Source of the DNA: Opitutia bacterium
GTDB taxonomy: Bacteria > Verrucomicrobiota > Verrucomicrobiia > Opitutales > Coraliomargaritaceae
DNA: 18,353 bases
Assembly: GCA_018663485.1 (NCBI GenBank)
Contig: JABJQI010000008.1
Span: 1-18,353, forward strand
Reading direction: 5' to 3'
In this document: positions 8,114 through 16,533 of the stretch, piece after piece
Layout of the letters: each line of letters opens with the position of its first letter
How positions within the stretch are numbered: position 1 is the stretch's first letter
Notes under the pieces: generated by a model
What the model saw: the letters and a program-made list of their open reading frames with translations, nothing else
Told to the model about the DNA's origin: nothing
Databases searched by the model: none
Translations under genes and position numbers: made by a program

Positions 8114-8181
8114 TAGTTAAGCGGTCTATTTCATGAACAAATCCGACCATTCATTCGGCGAATTCCGCGCGAACCGGACGC

Positions 8182-8313
8182 CGCAGAACTGCGATCAACG
8201 GTTGAATATAAATAGCGGCACCGGCCAGTGGTAAAGAGGCGGCGTAGCCCTGTCGAGATGGACTACGCCACTTAACACACTGTCGCTCCGCGCAAAAGGC
8301 TTCGCCTCCGCGG
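8182..8313. repeat. Cluster of three hairpins, possible interspersed palindromic element or terminator
   Basis: Three stem-loops lie close together. CGCAG-AA-CTGCG is at 8182-8193. GGCGTAGCCC (8241-8250) pairs with GGACTACGCC (8260-8269) around a 9-base loop with one mismatch. A compound stem at 8288-8313 has outer arms CCGCG/CGCGG and inner arms AGGC/GCCT around TTC. On the minus strand the inner stem is followed by TTTTG, so it could serve as a terminator for the aldolase operon. The density of palindromes in non-coding sequence also resembles dispersed REP-like elements; whether it is repeated elsewhere in the genome cannot be seen here. Confidence 0.5.
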
Positions 8314-8391
8314 TGGACTCTTAACTTAACAACGATTACAGACGCCAACCTCGCACGACGCGCGCGTGAAATTGGACATCGAAAATCAGCA

Positions 8392-9225
8392 TCAAAGGGC
8401 GACCTGCTTCAGCGCAGTTTCCACATCCGCTCCATCATGCAACATCGCCATCAAGGCTGCAGTGATCCCCGACGGAGACGGGTGTTGAATCACGTTGCGG
8501 CCGTAAACGATCCCAGCGACCCCCTGCCCCAATAAGCCTGCGGTGCGCTCCAGCAGCACACGGTCTTCGACGCGTCCACCACCACGAACCAACACGGGAA
8601 CGTCGCCGGCGGTTTCAACCACTGCACCATAATCGGCAATGTTATCGGTCGGATCTGCTTTAATTACATCCGCTCCAAGTTCGATTGCCTGTCGCACCAA
8701 ATGCACGATGCCATCGCGGTCGCCGTTGACCGTGTAGCCGCCCCCCTTTTCATTCGGGCGGAAGACCAACGGTTCCACCATCATGGGCATCCCGTAATGA
8801 TCGCACTGTGGCTTCATGCGCAGAATATTCTCAACGCACTGCTTATGAATTTCCGGCGCTTCCGGAAGGACAAATAAGTTCACACAGACTGCTGCGGCAT
8901 CCAGACGAACTGCCTGCAGAATCGCTTCCTCCAACGCCAAGTTAAATCGAGTCTCCGGCAATTCTGAGCCGTAAATATTCGCGGTATCGGTGCGCAGCAC
9001 CAGCGTGGGCTTCTGCTTACCGGGAACGACCTGAAGATGACGGGCCTGCCCAGTGGTCAACTGGATGGCATCCGGATTCGCATCCACTAGGGTTTGGATC
9101 GTCTTGGGCATGGATTCAATCCCCTGCAGGAAGCCTGTATTGTTAAAGAAGCCGTGGTCGACGGCTACATTCAAGCAGCGCTTGGAGGTGGCGTTAAATA
9201 AACGATTGAGTCGGTATTCTTTCAT
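8392..9225 (-). CDS. Class I (Schiff-base) DeoC/FbaB/LsrF-family aldolase
   Basis: The protein has 277 residues, a cytoplasmic TIM-barrel aldolase. Motifs: VAVDHG at 20-25 (early-barrel acidic/His pair), GADVIKADPTDN with K189 as Schiff-base lysine candidate, VRGGGR at 213-218, and VAGIVYGRNVIQHPSP at about 236-251, the phosphate-binding loop typical of archaeal-type fructose-bisphosphate aldolase and LsrF. Known of the superfamily: cleavage or formation of C-C bonds in phosphorylated ketoses. As last gene of an isomerase-kinase operon it most likely splits the sugar phosphate made by those enzymes into dihydroxyacetone phosphate and an aldehyde (inference). It is unrelated to the class II aldolases FucA and RhaD. 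The start ATG has an AAGGA ribosome binding site 5 bases upstream (9231-9235). The 43-base gap to the preceding gene is AT-rich. LsrF-like thiolase activity remains an alternative. Confidence 0.82.
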   Translation of the reverse strand: MKEYRLNRLFNATSKRCLNVAVDHGFFNNTGFLQGIESMPKTIQTLVDANPDAIQLTTGQARHLQVVPGKQKPTLVLRTDTANIYGSELPETRFNLALEEAILQAVRLDAAAVCVNLFVLPEAPEIHKQCVENILRMKPQCDHYGMPMMVEPLVFRPNEKGGGYTVNGDRDGIVHLVRQAIELGADVIKADPTDNIADYGAVVETAGDVPVLVRGGGRVEDRVLLERTAGLLGQGVAGIVYGRNVIQHPSPSGITAALMAMLHDGADVETALKQVAL

Positions 9226-9268
9226 AATAATCCTTTTATTTTGTTAATTTTAATTTTGTTACTCTAAA

Positions 9269-10345
9269 TTACTTATCTGCATCGCGGTGCGCCTCAATGT
9301 CCGCAACCAATCTATCTGCGTTGCGGAAAAACATTTTTTCGACACCGTCACGGCCGATGCCGATCTTTTCGCAGGCATCTTTCATCGCCTTGAGCGCCTC
9401 ATACATATACAAGGTGTAGCCCGCTTCGATCTCCGGCGATTCGCGATTCGTGTTGAAGTAGAAGTCCTGGCTGGTGTGGTTCGTATAGCTGCGCCCTTGC
9501 CACTTCCGGCGTCCCCGCATCATGAACATCGGATTGTCCGTTCCGTACATGATTCGGTCCGGACCGATATGCTCCATCGCCAAGGCATGCACTTCGGGGT
9601 TGAGTACCGCTGAATTATCCCAGTAGAGCCCCGGATCATCCGCCAGCGGCAGGATCCCCTCCTCTGCGTGCGGCTTGGTATAGCTGCGGCCGAAGTGCGC
9701 AATCACGAGTCTGATATCCGGATACTTGTTCCGAATTTCTTTAATATCACGCTGGTTCTCAGGATGGCCCAGGCGATCCGCCTTCGGCACATGCATCGTG
9801 ACCCACGCCTTGTGGTCGTTCAGCACTTCAAGCTGATGATGCGGGAGAAAATCAAAGATCGACGCCTCGATATACTTATCCCTGGAACTCGCGTCATGCC
9901 CGATCAAACTATAGTAAGGCTTCACGCCGATGACGCCCGGATGCGACAACAGCCACTCCACCTGCTCCGCCACCCATGTGGGGCGCACCACCGCGAGCGC
10001 GTTCCATTTCTTTGCCGGCAGATGCGTCCACACGTATTCATTGGAGCCTTCGATTTCCCAGCCCAGAAACGGCCATCCGAACCCGGTGCAGCACACATCC
10101 CTGCCGGGAAAAACAGTCTGATAGCAATGCCCTGCGACATCGGCACTCAACATATTCTGCAGTTCCTGCACCCAGTAGGACTTTTTCATTTCCTCTGAGA
10201 CAGTCTCCAGTTGATAGCTCTGGTCGATAATGTGGATGTGCGAATCGTAGACCCGTTGTGGCACCCAATCCTCCAGGTGCTTCGCCCAGAATGCCCGGTC
10301 GACATCAGTATAGTTGAATTTATGGTGCAGTTTAATTTCTTTCAC
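9269..10345 (-). CDS. Amidohydrolase-2 family metal-dependent hydrolase
   Basis: The protein has 358 residues and a TIM-barrel metal hydrolase layout. Ligands visible in order: HxH in YDSHIHI (H36, H38), H185 in WVTMHVPK, H217 in IAHFGRSY and D270 in YGTDNPM. Residues 1-30 form an extension before the first strand. Known of the family: lactonases, decarboxylases and deacylases (for example fuconolactone hydrolases). No signal peptide, so cytoplasmic. The start is GTG (10343-10345), chosen because it gives MKEIKLHHKF and is preceded by a purine-rich GAGAGAGAA; it lies 13 bases after the symporter stop. In this operon it may open a sugar lactone or remove an acyl group from an amino sugar; neither can be decided from sequence. 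Confidence 0.8.
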   Translation of the reverse strand: MKEIKLHHKFNYTDVDRAFWAKHLEDWVPQRVYDSHIHIIDQSYQLETVSEEMKKSYWVQELQNMLSADVAGHCYQTVFPGRDVCCTGFGWPFLGWEIEGSNEYVWTHLPAKKWNALAVVRPTWVAEQVEWLLSHPGVIGVKPYYSLIGHDASSRDKYIEASIFDFLPHHQLEVLNDHKAWVTMHVPKADRLGHPENQRDIKEIRNKYPDIRLVIAHFGRSYTKPHAEEGILPLADDPGLYWDNSAVLNPEVHALAMEHIGPDRIMYGTDNPMFMMRGRRKWQGRSYTNHTSQDFYFNTNRESPEIEAGYTLYMYEALKAMKDACEKIGIGRDGVEKMFFRNADRLVADIEAHRDADK

Positions 10346-10358
10346 AGTGCATTCTCTC

Positions 10359-12497
10359 TCACGGTTTAGCTTCAGTGATAATAATCTGGTCGATTCCGAT
10401 GACTCCCGGAGCCTCTGCAGCGATCAGCGTCAGGCGGGCGGATTCGGGGCTGAGTTCGAGGGAGCCGAGTCGAATCCGGTGTACCAGATGGTCGCCGGAA
10501 ATCCATTCGCCCTCGGGTTGCTTGCTGCGCGGGGTCCCCTGGGAGTTGCCCGGATAGACGTCGGCAATTTGGTAGTTCACCTGATAGCGGTCGCCTTCCT
10601 TGCTGGTTTCCGGATAACTGATCGCAATGGGCCGGCCATTCACTTCGACCTGGAACGGACCATATTCCGGCCCACGCGTAATGATGAAATCCACTAAATA
10701 TTGACCGGCTTCTTTGACGGGGATGGCGAAATCAATACGATCGCCGCTCGCGTTGGGTGTAAATAAAACCTGTCCGGTCCCCGTCCATAGATTGAAATCG
10801 GCATGTGTGCCGCGCGGTTGTATTTCGGCCAGAGTGCCCTCGGTGGTAGCATACGCCGTGTCTTCCGCTTCGATCACCCGGGTTCGGCTCCCGATCAGCG
10901 CCGTGGCGGTACAGGCCACAGCAATCAGCGCAAACATGAGTGCCCACCAGAAGCCAAGACTGCGGATGCCACGATGGTCTTCCCTTTCCGATGCGGTGAT
11001 CCGCATGGCTTTCAGGCTCCAGATAACGCCTTCCAGTTCCTCATCGGTTTTGCGGCGGGTCACCAGGGAGACCCCGATCAGGGTCAAACCGGAAAGCAGC
11101 AGTACCATGAACGTGTGGTGCGTAAAGCTGTCGTAGGGAACCAGGCAGGCGACCTTCGGGAAAATGATGAATCGTACCAACGGCGTATAGACGCAAAAGC
11201 CGAGCAGTATGGCGGCGAGCGCGCCCGGAGCGGTGGCCCGTTTCCAGAGCACGCCGATCAGGAAGCACGCCGCGATCGGTGCGGCCATGTAGAAGAAAGT
11301 CTGCTGAATGATCCCGAATACCGTGATCCCCGGTAGCTGCGAGAGCAGCAGCGCCACTCCAACGCCGATCAACATAATCACCGCGCCGCTGAGGCGACCG
11401 ACCCGGTGCAGCTCCTTGTCGGTGGCTTGCGGATGAACCAGTTCTTTATACAGGTCCAAGGTGAAAATCGTGGAGGACGAGTTGGTGATCGCGCTGAGCG
11501 TCGACATGATCGCGCTGGCGAGACCGGCCAGCACCAGTCCGGTGAAACCGACCGGTAAGAACTGTTTGACCATGAACGGCCAGGCCTGGTCGCCATCACT
11601 GAGACGGTCCTGAAACAGGTAGAAGGCGATGATTCCGGGAACCACAACAACAAAAGGAAGAATGGCTTTGGTGAAGCCGGCCATGACCACCCCCATTCGC
11701 GCGTCCCATTCACTGCGGGCACCGAGACAGCGCTGCACCATGAACTGGTTGGCGCAACTGTACCAGATGCCGACTGAGAACATCCCCATCAAGAGACCCG
11801 ACCACGGGATCAATTCATGCGTCGGCGGGTAGAAGACAATAAACTTTTCCGGCAGGCCGTGAATCAGGTTATCCAATCCCCCGACATGGTAGAGGCCGAA
11901 GATCGTCACCACCAGTCCGCCGATCATGAGCAGGCAATATTGAAGAAAGTCGGCCCACACCGCGGAAAGCAGGCCACCGTAAATCGTATAGACCCCGGCG
12001 GTGATCGCCAGCAACAGCACGCCGGCCGGAAGCGGGATCGCCGGAAAGAACACATTGATCGCTTTGGCACCGGCAAACAGCACGCCGCCAAGCATCGCGA
12101 TCACCAGCCCGATAATCATCACACTCGCGTAAATATAGCGACACGGCTTATTGTAGCGACGTTCCAGAAACTCCGGCATGGTGGACACGTTGCCGCGCAT
12201 GTAAAAGGGCAGGAAAATCCAGATCAACGCGGTTAAGGTGATCGCGTTCCCCCATTCCCAGTTCGACACGGCCATGCCATACAGGAATCCCCAGCCGACC
12301 ATACCGATAAAGTGCTCGGTTGAAATGTTCGACGCGATGAATGACGCGCCGACGACGTACCACGGCAACTTCTTCGAGGCTAAAAAGTAGTCCGACGCAG
12401 AACGTGTTTTGCTCCGTGCGGCGACAGTGATGGCAAAGGTCACAACTCCGAGGAAGTAACCGAAAAAGATGAGGATATCCAGCAGGCCTAAATTCAT
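10359..12497 (-). CDS. Sodium:solute symporter (SSS/SGLT type) with a fused C-terminal beta-sandwich domain
   Basis: The protein has 712 residues. Residues 1-536 form a multi-spanning transporter: DYFLASKKLPWYVVGASFIASNIS near 36-59 and LASAIMSTLSAITNSSSTIF near 325-345 are SSS hallmarks, the latter carrying sodium-site Ser/Thr residues. The last membrane segment is about 515-536. Residues 540-712 are soluble and beta-rich (GDRIDFAIPVKEAGQYLVDF ... GPFQVEVNGRPI ... LTLIAAEAPGVIGIDQIII) and resemble carbohydrate-binding or PA14-like sandwiches. Standard SGLT-type members have 14 segments with both ends outside, so this domain should be periplasmic and could capture substrate. It lies between the isomerase (18 bases) and amidohydrolase (13 bases) and is the likely importer of the pathway's sugar. 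The ATG lacks a clear ribosome binding site. Confidence 0.92.
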   Translation of the reverse strand: MNLGLLDILIFFGYFLGVVTFAITVAARSKTRSASDYFLASKKLPWYVVGASFIASNISTEHFIGMVGWGFLYGMAVSNWEWGNAITLTALIWIFLPFYMRGNVSTMPEFLERRYNKPCRYIYASVMIIGLVIAMLGGVLFAGAKAINVFFPAIPLPAGVLLLAITAGVYTIYGGLLSAVWADFLQYCLLMIGGLVVTIFGLYHVGGLDNLIHGLPEKFIVFYPPTHELIPWSGLLMGMFSVGIWYSCANQFMVQRCLGARSEWDARMGVVMAGFTKAILPFVVVVPGIIAFYLFQDRLSDGDQAWPFMVKQFLPVGFTGLVLAGLASAIMSTLSAITNSSSTIFTLDLYKELVHPQATDKELHRVGRLSGAVIMLIGVGVALLLSQLPGITVFGIIQQTFFYMAAPIAACFLIGVLWKRATAPGALAAILLGFCVYTPLVRFIIFPKVACLVPYDSFTHHTFMVLLLSGLTLIGVSLVTRRKTDEELEGVIWSLKAMRITASEREDHRGIRSLGFWWALMFALIAVACTATALIGSRTRVIEAEDTAYATTEGTLAEIQPRGTHADFNLWTGTGQVLFTPNASGDRIDFAIPVKEAGQYLVDFIITRGPEYGPFQVEVNGRPIAISYPETSKEGDRYQVNYQIADVYPGNSQGTPRSKQPEGEWISGDHLVHRIRLGSLELSPESARLTLIAAEAPGVIGIDQIIITEAKP

Positions 12498-12515
12498 GAC
12501 AGTCGATGTGTTAAA

Positions 12516-13904
12516 TTATAAGTCACAGACATCCATGCCGGACAGTCGTCCGAACAAGCCAAGGCTTTCGCGGTGATCGCCCATCATTAACACGCTGTGA
12601 TGCGTTCCCCCGAGCCGGGAAAATTTCTCCAGGAAATCCGCCACCGGGAGCGGCGGCCGAATCCAGGCCCTGACCCACTGTGGCAGAGCCGGATGCGTGC
12701 CGTCCTCCAGCACCTCGACCAGGGAAATGATCAACCGGAACGTACCGTCGGGGCCGAGCGAAAGGTTGACATGGGTGGCTTTGCCCCCGCGGGGTGCCAT
12801 GCCCAGTGCCGCCGGATTCTGCGCCGGGGAGAAGGGATATTCCTTTTCATACAATACCGGTTTCTCCGCGGACAGTTCCGGATTGAACTCCCCCATGTGC
12901 GACAGGAAAATCGAATTGCCTTCCCAGTCCGGGCAGAACATTTCCACAAACGAGGTCATGCCATAGGCGCGACTCAGCGCAGCCGACAGGGAGGCGGTCA
13001 ACACATCGCCCTCCCCTGAATATCCGATGCCGCGAGCCATCGCCTTGCAGCACTCAAGGAAGGGAACGGTATTCACCGGGCCATCGGCATCCCGGAACTC
13101 CTCGAAATTCATGCTGAACGCACCATAGTCCCCCTGTTCGAGATAATTGCGAAGCCCCAAACCGGCCCGGAGCGAGCGACGGTGCACCTCGGGGTCAATC
13201 TCCCCCTGATAGCGTTCCAAATCCTTGAGACGTTCGGTCTCAATCGCCTCATCCGAAACCGCCGCAGCGCTGGCCTCGAGATCGGAGGGTTGGATATCGT
13301 CGACAGTGATGCCGAGCTGGTCGGCCAACACATCAGCTTCGACCCGAAAATCGCCCATGCCCTTGAGCGCACCTCCGATGCCCAGCGTCTTCATCCCCTT
13401 CAACAAGACTGCCGCATGAGCGGCACGGGCGAACTCCACCACACGGTCCATAACCGAAGGGTCGCTCAGATGTCCGGCGACCACTTCATAGTCTTTCTGA
13501 TGGCGCCGCAGCATGGCTGCCAGATCCTGCACACCATGAATGCCGTGATTGTAAAGCAGGCGTTCCGGATTCACATCGCGCGGGAACGCGGAATCGAGTG
13601 TCGTGTCCAACAGCAACAAAGGCCGGGGTGTCGCGGCCAGGGCCTCGGCGGATTCCAGCGATGGGGAATAGGCCAGGTGCAAGGTCACAATCAAATCCAC
13701 CTGATCATCGTCGAATTGCTTCAACGCGGCCTCGACTTGCTCGCGCACACAACAGGTCGTCGCCCGGCTCACCGCGACTTGCCGCGATGCAAGAGCCTCG
13801 CAGACCTGATCCGTCAACGGTTCGACTGTTCCCCTGAGCTCGGGCAATACCCGATCATACAATTCTACATACAGTGGTAAGAGTCCGATGCGCGGAGATT
13901 TCAA
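12516..13904 (-). CDS. Sugar isomerase of the L-arabinose/L-fucose isomerase superfamily
   Basis: The protein has 462 residues and should convert an aldose to a ketose in the cytoplasm using Mn2+. The metal site aligns with E. coli AraA: E298 in YSGEGDVLTA, E321 in TSFVEMF, H336 in SHMGEFNPEL and the His pair 435-436 in GGTHHSVLMM correspond to E306, E333, H350 and H450. LHLAYSPS near 75-82 is a superfamily motif. It is shorter than AraA (about 500) and not a canonical AraA or FucI, so I give no symbol. The start is TTG (13902-13904), supported by the family-like opening KSPRIGLLPLYVELYD; the next ATG is far inside. The TTG overlaps the kinase stop as TTGA, so translation is probably coupled. 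The substrate could be a pentose or a 6-deoxyhexose. Confidence 0.83.
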   Translation of the reverse strand: MKSPRIGLLPLYVELYDRVLPELRGTVEPLTDQVCEALASRQVAVSRATTCCVREQVEAALKQFDDDQVDLIVTLHLAYSPSLESAEALAATPRPLLLLDTTLDSAFPRDVNPERLLYNHGIHGVQDLAAMLRRHQKDYEVVAGHLSDPSVMDRVVEFARAAHAAVLLKGMKTLGIGGALKGMGDFRVEADVLADQLGITVDDIQPSDLEASAAAVSDEAIETERLKDLERYQGEIDPEVHRRSLRAGLGLRNYLEQGDYGAFSMNFEEFRDADGPVNTVPFLECCKAMARGIGYSGEGDVLTASLSAALSRAYGMTSFVEMFCPDWEGNSIFLSHMGEFNPELSAEKPVLYEKEYPFSPAQNPAALGMAPRGGKATHVNLSLGPDGTFRLIISLVEVLEDGTHPALPQWVRAWIRPPLPVADFLEKFSRLGGTHHSVLMMGDHRESLGLFGRLSGMDVCDL

Positions 13905-15382
13905 GGTGTAACTTCTTTCGATTCGATTGAGAACGGACGTCCGGCTGGATCGGCACGATAAAGTCGTTCATACAGGTCGTTATAAATATTCTGAAGATCT
14001 TTCAATTTCTCCGGATTCTGGAATTCGCCCCCGGCAAGCACCCTCGCCTGAACCTGCGCGACCACAGGGTTAAAGGCATACAGACTGCCGCGGGTTCCCA
14101 TGCTGTCAGGAATGAAAATGGGCAGCGGTGCGAACAATGCGGCGAATAGTTTCTGAAAATACGCCGCTCGACTCGCACCACCGCAGAGAACCACACTGTC
14201 AATCGCTCCGGATTTGTGAACCGGATCAAACACGCGGGCAAACTCGAAAACCAGACCGAGCGCGACGGAACGTAGGAAATCCCCGTTAGATGTCGTTGGG
14301 GATATTCCCAAAAATGAGCCAGCTCCAAATCCTTTGCCGAGTGGATTCGGACGGTTAAACCACGGCAGGCACGTCAAGTCCTCCGATGGCAACAGACGTT
14401 CACTAAAGATTTCGCATGCTGAATTCAGCGCCTCTTGATGATCCTTACCAACGAATTTCTCTAACGCCCAATCCCATGTCAGACTTCCGGTCTGCAACGC
14501 TTGAATCACCAGATTGCCCTTTCCGGTCGGCGCGGGGACAGCAAACTGAAATCCCGAACCTTGGCCGAATTCATTATCCAGCACGAAATTCCCCACCCAT
14601 GCGGTGCCAAGCGAGCATTGCAACGGGCGTTTCGAGAGATGCATCACCGAGACATAGCCCGCTTCATGATCATTGTAGGGCCCCGCGACCGGAATTCCGG
14701 CAGGCAGACCGAAGCGCTCTGCCGCCTGTTTGCCCAACGCCTCGACGGAGTGTCCATCGCGCATCGGCGAGAAAAACGAGCAGTCCAGCCCGACCAGGTC
14801 GAGTGGTGCCTCCGACAAACTCTGTTGCCGGGCATCATAACAGCCGCTCTGCAAGGCCTGGCAGGCATCCTGCCGCCACACACCCGTCAGTTGATGAAAG
14901 ACGAACTCCCCGGCTCCCACATAGCGGTTTTGTTTGTCAAAGAGTGACGGATCTTTCTCCTGCAGCCACTGAATCCGTCCAAGGCCCGCACCGGGCTCGT
15001 CGCGCATGGAAAACGAGCGCCAGAATTCAGGCGGATGCTTTTTTTGAATCCGGGCAATGTGCTCGAAACAGCGGAAGTCATTCCATAGATACAGGGGCGA
15101 GAGCGGCTGACCGCCGTCGCGCGCCACAAACAGCGTGCTCCCCCCCTGGGCCGCAAGCCCCAAGCCCGACACCTCGGCCCAGCGTGGTCCGGTTTGCTCG
15201 CGCAACGAAGCGAACACCGAGACTAAACAGTCCATTACATCGTCTGGGATCTGTTCCCGGCGCCCATCCGAATCAGTCTGAACGGGCAGACGCACAGAAG
15301 CCTTTGCCAGACAGCTGCCGTCATCAGGATCATAGGCAGCGGCCTTGAGGCCGGTGGTTCCCAGATCGATGCCAATTAACAT
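13901..15382 (-). CDS. FGGY-family carbohydrate kinase
   Basis: The protein has 493 residues, typical for FGGY kinases such as xylulokinase, fuculokinase and rhamnulokinase. Motifs: [16 protein letters not shown] at the N-terminus (phosphate 1), GLAAQGGSTLFV near 75-86, PYNDHEAG (about 236-243) with the catalytic-base Asp, and VVLCGGASRAAYFQKL near 399-414 (adenosine motif). It should phosphorylate the ketose from the neighbouring isomerase, most likely at O1, giving the substrate of the aldolase. Its ATG (15380-15382) overlaps the end of the alanine dehydrogenase gene by 7 bases, and its stop overlaps the isomerase start by 4. The overlap of adjacent genes suggests a fixed expression ratio. 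Sugar specificity cannot be read from these motifs. Confidence 0.9.
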   Translation of the reverse strand: MLIGIDLGTTGLKAAAYDPDDGSCLAKASVRLPVQTDSDGRREQIPDDVMDCLVSVFASLREQTGPRWAEVSGLGLAAQGGSTLFVARDGGQPLSPLYLWNDFRCFEHIARIQKKHPPEFWRSFSMRDEPGAGLGRIQWLQEKDPSLFDKQNRYVGAGEFVFHQLTGVWRQDACQALQSGCYDARQQSLSEAPLDLVGLDCSFFSPMRDGHSVEALGKQAAERFGLPAGIPVAGPYNDHEAGYVSVMHLSKRPLQCSLGTAWVGNFVLDNEFGQGSGFQFAVPAPTGKGNLVIQALQTGSLTWDWALEKFVGKDHQEALNSACEIFSERLLPSEDLTCLPWFNRPNPLGKGFGAGSFLGISPTTSNGDFLRSVALGLVFEFARVFDPVHKSGAIDSVVLCGGASRAAYFQKLFAALFAPLPIFIPDSMGTRGSLYAFNPVVAQVQARVLAGGEFQNPEKLKDLQNIYNDLYERLYRADPAGRPFSIESKEVTP

Positions 15383-16512
15383 AGTGCACTCTCCTTGCGG
15401 TTCCCTTTCGCGATGAATGGATTTTCTTCGAACGAAAGGTTTAATGCATCCGCAACCGCCCGGTAAGTGACATGTCCCTGATAGGTATTGAGTCCGCCTT
15501 GTAGATCCGGCATCTGACTCAATGCATCGGCACAGCCCAGGTTGGCAATCTTTATCGCGTAAGGCAGTGTGGCATTCGTCAGGGCCTGAGTCGCAGTTCG
15601 CGAGTAAGCTCCCGGCATATTGGCAACACAGTAGTGGACAATGTCATGCTCGGTATAGACCGGGTCCTCGTGAGTGGTTGCCCGCGATGTTTCCGCACAG
15701 CCCCCTTGGTCGATTGCGATATCCACAAAGACCGATCCCGGCGCCATAATGTCCAGCATTTCTTCCCGAATAAGCTTCGGTGCTTTCGCCCCCGGTAGTA
15801 ACACGGCCCCGATCAGGAGATCCACTTTCGGCAGTAGCTCCATCAGGTTTTGCTCATTGCTATAGAGCGTGCGAGCTGCGTGGTCCATTGAGATATCTAA
15901 AAACCTCATCTTTTCCAGATCCACGTCGAGGATCGTTACATTCGCACCCAGCCCAGTCGCCATGCGTCCGGCATTGACACCAGCGGTGCCGCCGCCCAGC
16001 ACGAGGACATTTCCGGGAAGCACCCCCGGCACGCCGCCAAGTAATACGCCCTTCCCCCCTTGGGAGCGGTTTAAATAGTGAGCCCCAACGATGGTGCTCA
16101 TACGCCCGGCGATTTCACTCATGGGCTCGAGCAAAGGCAGACGCTTACCCACTGAAATCGTTTCATAGGCGATGGCCATGGTACCGGAATCGAGCAGAGC
16201 TTGCGTTAGCTCCGGTGCCGCGGCCAAATGCAGGTAGGTAAACAGAACCAGATCTTTGCGAAAATACTGATATTCTTCAGCAATGGGTTCTTTGACTTTC
16301 ATCACCATCTCGCAGGACCAAGCCTCTTCGGCAGAGGAAACGATGCGCGCGCCCGCCGTCACATAAAGTTCATCCGAATAACCACTGCCGACCCCGGCGC
16401 CTTGCTGAACCCAGACGACGTGGCCGTTGCGCACCAATTCCCTCGCACCCCCCGGTGTGCAGGACACCCGGTTTTCCTTGATCTTAATTTCCTTGGGAAT
16501 TCCAATTTTCAT
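15376..16512 (-). CDS. ald: Alanine dehydrogenase
   Basis: The protein has 378 residues with the chosen start and catalyses L-alanine + NAD+ + H2O <-> pyruvate + NH4+ + NADH. Motifs: [22 protein letters not shown] at the N-terminus, MKVKEP with the substrate-binding Lys, TYLHLAA with the catalytic His, [13 protein letters not shown], the nucleotide-binding [20 protein letters not shown], and [24 protein letters not shown] ending the active site. The first ATG (16521) directly abuts the AAGGA at 16522-16526 and adds only MSV; the second ATG (16510-16512) is 9 bases from it and gives the family's usual MKIGIPKE start, so I chose the second. It follows a class III aminotransferase by 21 bases, a pairing that elsewhere recycles alanine and pyruvate, for example in taurine:pyruvate transamination. 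It is unusual inside a sugar isomerase/kinase operon. Confidence 0.93.
   Translation of the reverse strand: MKIGIPKEIKIKENRVSCTPGGARELVRNGHVVWVQQGAGVGSGYSDELYVTAGARIVSSAEEAWSCEMVMKVKEPIAEEYQYFRKDLVLFTYLHLAAAPELTQALLDSGTMAIAYETISVGKRLPLLEPMSEIAGRMSTIVGAHYLNRSQGGKGVLLGGVPGVLPGNVLVLGGGTAGVNAGRMATGLGANVTILDVDLEKMRFLDISMDHAARTLYSNEQNLMELLPKVDLLIGAVLLPGAKAPKLIREEMLDIMAPGSVFVDIAIDQGGCAETSRATTHEDPVYTEHDIVHYCVANMPGAYSRTATQALTNATLPYAIKIANLGCADALSQMPDLQGGLNTYQGHVTYRAVADALNLSFEENPFIAKGNRKESALC
15391..15396 (-). promoter_or_regulatory. Strong ribosome binding site of the FGGY kinase, inside ald
   Basis: AAGGAG on the minus strand lies 8 bases before the kinase ATG and within the last codons of ald (AAG GAG encode K and E). 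It supports the kinase start at 15382 despite the 7-base overlap. Confidence 0.7.
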
Positions 16513-16521
16513 GACCGACAT

Positions 16522-16526
16522 TCCTT
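16522..16526 (-). promoter_or_regulatory. Ribosome binding site that decides the ald start
   Basis: AAGGA on the minus strand touches the upstream ATG at 16521 (spacing 0) but is 9 bases from the ATG at 16512, a workable distance. It therefore favours the shorter product beginning MKIGIPKE. Confidence 0.65.
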
Positions 16527-16533
16527 TTGAGTT

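Larger units (their letters stand above)
8001..8391. other. Intergenic region between the two operons
   Basis: This 391-base region is downstream of the aldolase and upstream of the discoidin relic/GH36 operon. The half near 8001-8160 carries a repeated 15-base motif and a possible promoter; the half near 8180-8315 carries three hairpins. A 65-codon minus-strand frame (8151-8348) runs through the hairpins and is rejected as a gene. No tRNA or known riboswitch fold is visible. Confidence 0.7.

Noticed and set aside
8151..8348. 65-codon minus-strand frame in the intergenic region
   Set aside because: It is made largely of the hairpin sequences, has no signal, domain or ribosome binding site, and is better explained as a non-coding palindromic element.
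13182..13880. 232-codon plus-strand frame opposite the isomerase
   Set aside because: Antisense to a gene with a complete AraA-like metal site; no domain or ribosome binding site of its own.
14416..15348. 310-codon plus-strand open frame opposite the FGGY kinase
   Set aside because: The Pro/Arg/Ser-rich translation is typical of a shadow frame; the opposite strand encodes a kinase with all family motifs.
12516..15382. Naming the isomerase and kinase fucI/fucK or araA/araB
   Set aside because: The motifs establish superfamily and chemistry only; length and sequence differ from the canonical enzymes and the aldolase is not FucA or RhaD type.
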